Shown: positions 62,997-64,000 of the stretch, piece by piece
How positions within the stretch are numbered: position 1 is the stretch's first letter
Layout: the number at the start of each line of letters is the position of its first letter
Assembly: GCF_024347615.1 (NCBI RefSeq)
Contig: NZ_AP025508.1
Location: 1,612,001 to 1,676,000 of the forward strand
Source: Vibrio splendidus
Lineage (GTDB): Bacteria; Pseudomonadota; Gammaproteobacteria; Enterobacterales; Vibrionaceae
DNA: 64,000 nucleotides
Reading direction: 5' to 3'
Notes under the pieces: generated by a model
What the model saw: the letters and a program-made list of their open reading frames with translations, nothing else
The model's database searches: none
Told to the model about the DNA's origin: nothing
Program-made: the position numbers and the translations under genes

Positions 62997-63703
62997 AGTT
63001 GTTTATCTCATGTGTTCTCGGCTTAATCTTCACAACACAAGCCTATGCTCAGTTACTCATCGCACCGACTCGTTTTGTGCTGGATGCCGACACTTCGGTG
63101 ACTGAAAAAATCGTCGTCGAAAACAATTCAAATCAACCGATTCGCTTGGAGATAAAACCGATTTATCGCCCGGTAAAGGCTAGTGGCTTAGTTCGAACTG
63201 ACGCTAATATCGCGCAATCAGAAGATATCGCTAGTTGGATTAAAGTGTCACCACCAATAATTCGTGAACTTAAACCCAATCAAAGACGCACGGTTCGCTT
63301 ACGTATGAATGCTTTACCTGCTGACATGGCTGATGGTGAATATCGTGCTTACTTGTGGTTTTCCCCAATAGCAAAAGCTGCAGAGCTATCAGACATTGCG
63401 TTGTCTTCAAGTAAAACCAACAGTGATGGTTCAGCCTTTCAACTGAACTTTCACATCAACAGTTATGTGCCTGTTTATGTTCAGAAAGGTGAGCAGGTGC
63501 AAGATGTTAAGTTTGCGTGTGACAACCAAAGCATCAAGATTCGAAACGATGGTAACTTTCAGTTTACTGCGAAATTGAATGTCGATGAGCATAGCGAAAA
63601 AGTGGTGCTACTTCGTAATGCTGAATTAACCAAGCCTTTCCCAAAAGGCTCAAAGATCTCACTGCTTCAGAACGAACAGCCTCTGTACGAATGTGTTCTG
63701 TAG
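62993..63703 (+). CDS. fimbrial chaperone (PapD-like)
   Basis: The 236-residue protein has a signal peptide (MKLFISCVLGLIFTTQAYA, about 19) then QLLIAPTRFVLDADTSVTEKIVVENNSNQPIRLEIKPIYR...SPPIIRELKPNQRRTVRLRMNALPADMADGEYRAYLWFSP, the immunoglobulin-like chaperone N domain with G1 strand features. The second domain follows. It folds and delivers subunits to the usher in the periplasm. It is translationally coupled to the subunit gene. Confidence 0.85.
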   Translation: MKLFISCVLGLIFTTQAYAQLLIAPTRFVLDADTSVTEKIVVENNSNQPIRLEIKPIYRPVKASGLVRTDANIAQSEDIASWIKVSPPIIRELKPNQRRTVRLRMNALPADMADGEYRAYLWFSPIAKAAELSDIALSSSKTNSDGSAFQLNFHINSYVPVYVQKGEQVQDVKFACDNQSIKIRNDGNFQFTAKLNVDEHSEKVVLLRNAELTKPFPKGSKISLLQNEQPLYECVL

Positions 63704-63750
63704 TGCTCGTTTCATTGAAGCGAACTCTGTAAAAGCCAGTGTTCAATTGC

Positions 63751-64000
63751 ATGGTTTGGCGACTTTTGTTGCTCGCTTCACTGTTTCCTTTTGCTGCGTA
63801 TTCGCAATCTAAAGCAGAAAGTGATGCGAGTGAACTCTATCCAGCCCATGTTGAAGTTAGAGTCGGGAAAGTGGGGGATAGCTTTTATCGTGTCATGATG
63901 GATGACTACGAAGAACCCTTCATTTCGATATCCAATGCCGCTTTTTATCTGCTCGAAATGAATGGTCAGTGTGATGAAAGCGGATATTGCGAACTGTATT
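63751..64000 (+). CDS. outer-membrane usher (partial, runs off right edge)
   Basis: From ATG 63751 an open frame runs to the window end (83 residues). MVWRLLLLASLFPFAAYSQSKA is a signal peptide; then PAHVEVRVGKVGDSFYRVMMDDYEEPFISISNAAFYLLEMNG, the N-terminal periplasmic domain of an alternative-class usher. It follows the chaperone gene by 47 bp. The main barrel lies outside the window. Confidence 0.6.
   Translation, partial: MVWRLLLLASLFPFAAYSQSKAESDASELYPAHVEVRVGKVGDSFYRVMMDDYEEPFISISNAAFYLLEMNGQCDESGYCELY

Noticed and set aside
1..64000. CRISPR arrays, tRNA or rRNA genes, insertion sequences
   Set aside because: The tandem repeats have no spacer structure; I found no cloverleaf-like T-loop sequence in context and no transposase or integrase.

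Overview
The window reads as Vibrio chromosomal DNA. The strongest markers are a complete CAI-1 quorum-sensing locus (cqsS and cqsA, 38581-42030), a RelV small alarmone synthetase (54009-54785), a gene like V. cholerae VC0807, and an ihfA - relV - tpm - purT - cdd - lrgB/lrgA - sbcB block that I recall as also clustered in V. cholerae. Coding density is normal. Most genes have ordinary ribosome binding sites, and many convergent gene ends carry clear hairpin terminators. I saw no tRNA, rRNA, insertion sequence, integrase or CRISPR array.

Layout. 1-2400: a low-GC patch with a two-gene unit cut by the left edge, a radical SAM enzyme translationally coupled to a P-loop/phosphoribosyltransferase fusion; this is the best candidate for an undescribed system. 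2400-10000: nucleoside hydrolase, FUSC-type membrane protein, metallophosphoesterase, and a NicO-type metal transporter with its DUF1007 partner behind a Zur box. 10000-18800: a secreted HbpS-like protein divergent from a two-component system, a NifX-like/NqrM-like/DUF134 group, a hotdog protein, a prokaryotic ionotropic-glutamate-receptor-like channel, PnuC with a nucleoside phosphorylase, and a Crp/Fnr regulator. 18900-28500: VirK/YbjX protein, an MFS gene broken by an in-frame amber codon, HU with a 48-residue gene, VC0807-like protein, GST, MFS, YceI, DUF1826 behind a second Zur box, VOC protein and WYL regulator. 28700-38400: chemotaxis receptor, hydrolase/LysR pair, ACT protein, secreted subtilase, LysR/degenerate metallo-beta-lactamase-fold pair, TauD-like dioxygenase. 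38500-44800: cqsS/cqsA and a MocR regulator divergent from an EamA exporter. 44900-47100: the zur operon (zur, gamma carbonic anhydrase-like protein, COG0523 GTPase) with a third Zur box. 47200-61100: XRE regulator/SDR, ihfA, a betaine-type binding protein, a four-gene sulfite-dehydrogenase-like operon, relV, tpm, purT, cdd, lrgB/lrgA, sbcB. 62000-64000: start of an alternative chaperone-usher pilus operon running off the right edge.

How the parts connect. Three near-identical Zur boxes (9811, 26344, 47041) tie together three separated transcription units: a putative metal transporter, DUF1826, and zur with a GTPase metallochaperone. This predicts one zinc-starvation regulon. Nucleotide metabolism recurs (nucleoside hydrolase, PnuC/phosphorylase, purT with a PurR box, cdd with a CRP-like site). 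The window is also rich in short tandem repeats of 5-21 bp, several placed just after stop codons and one inside the coding region of a cytochrome lipoprotein.
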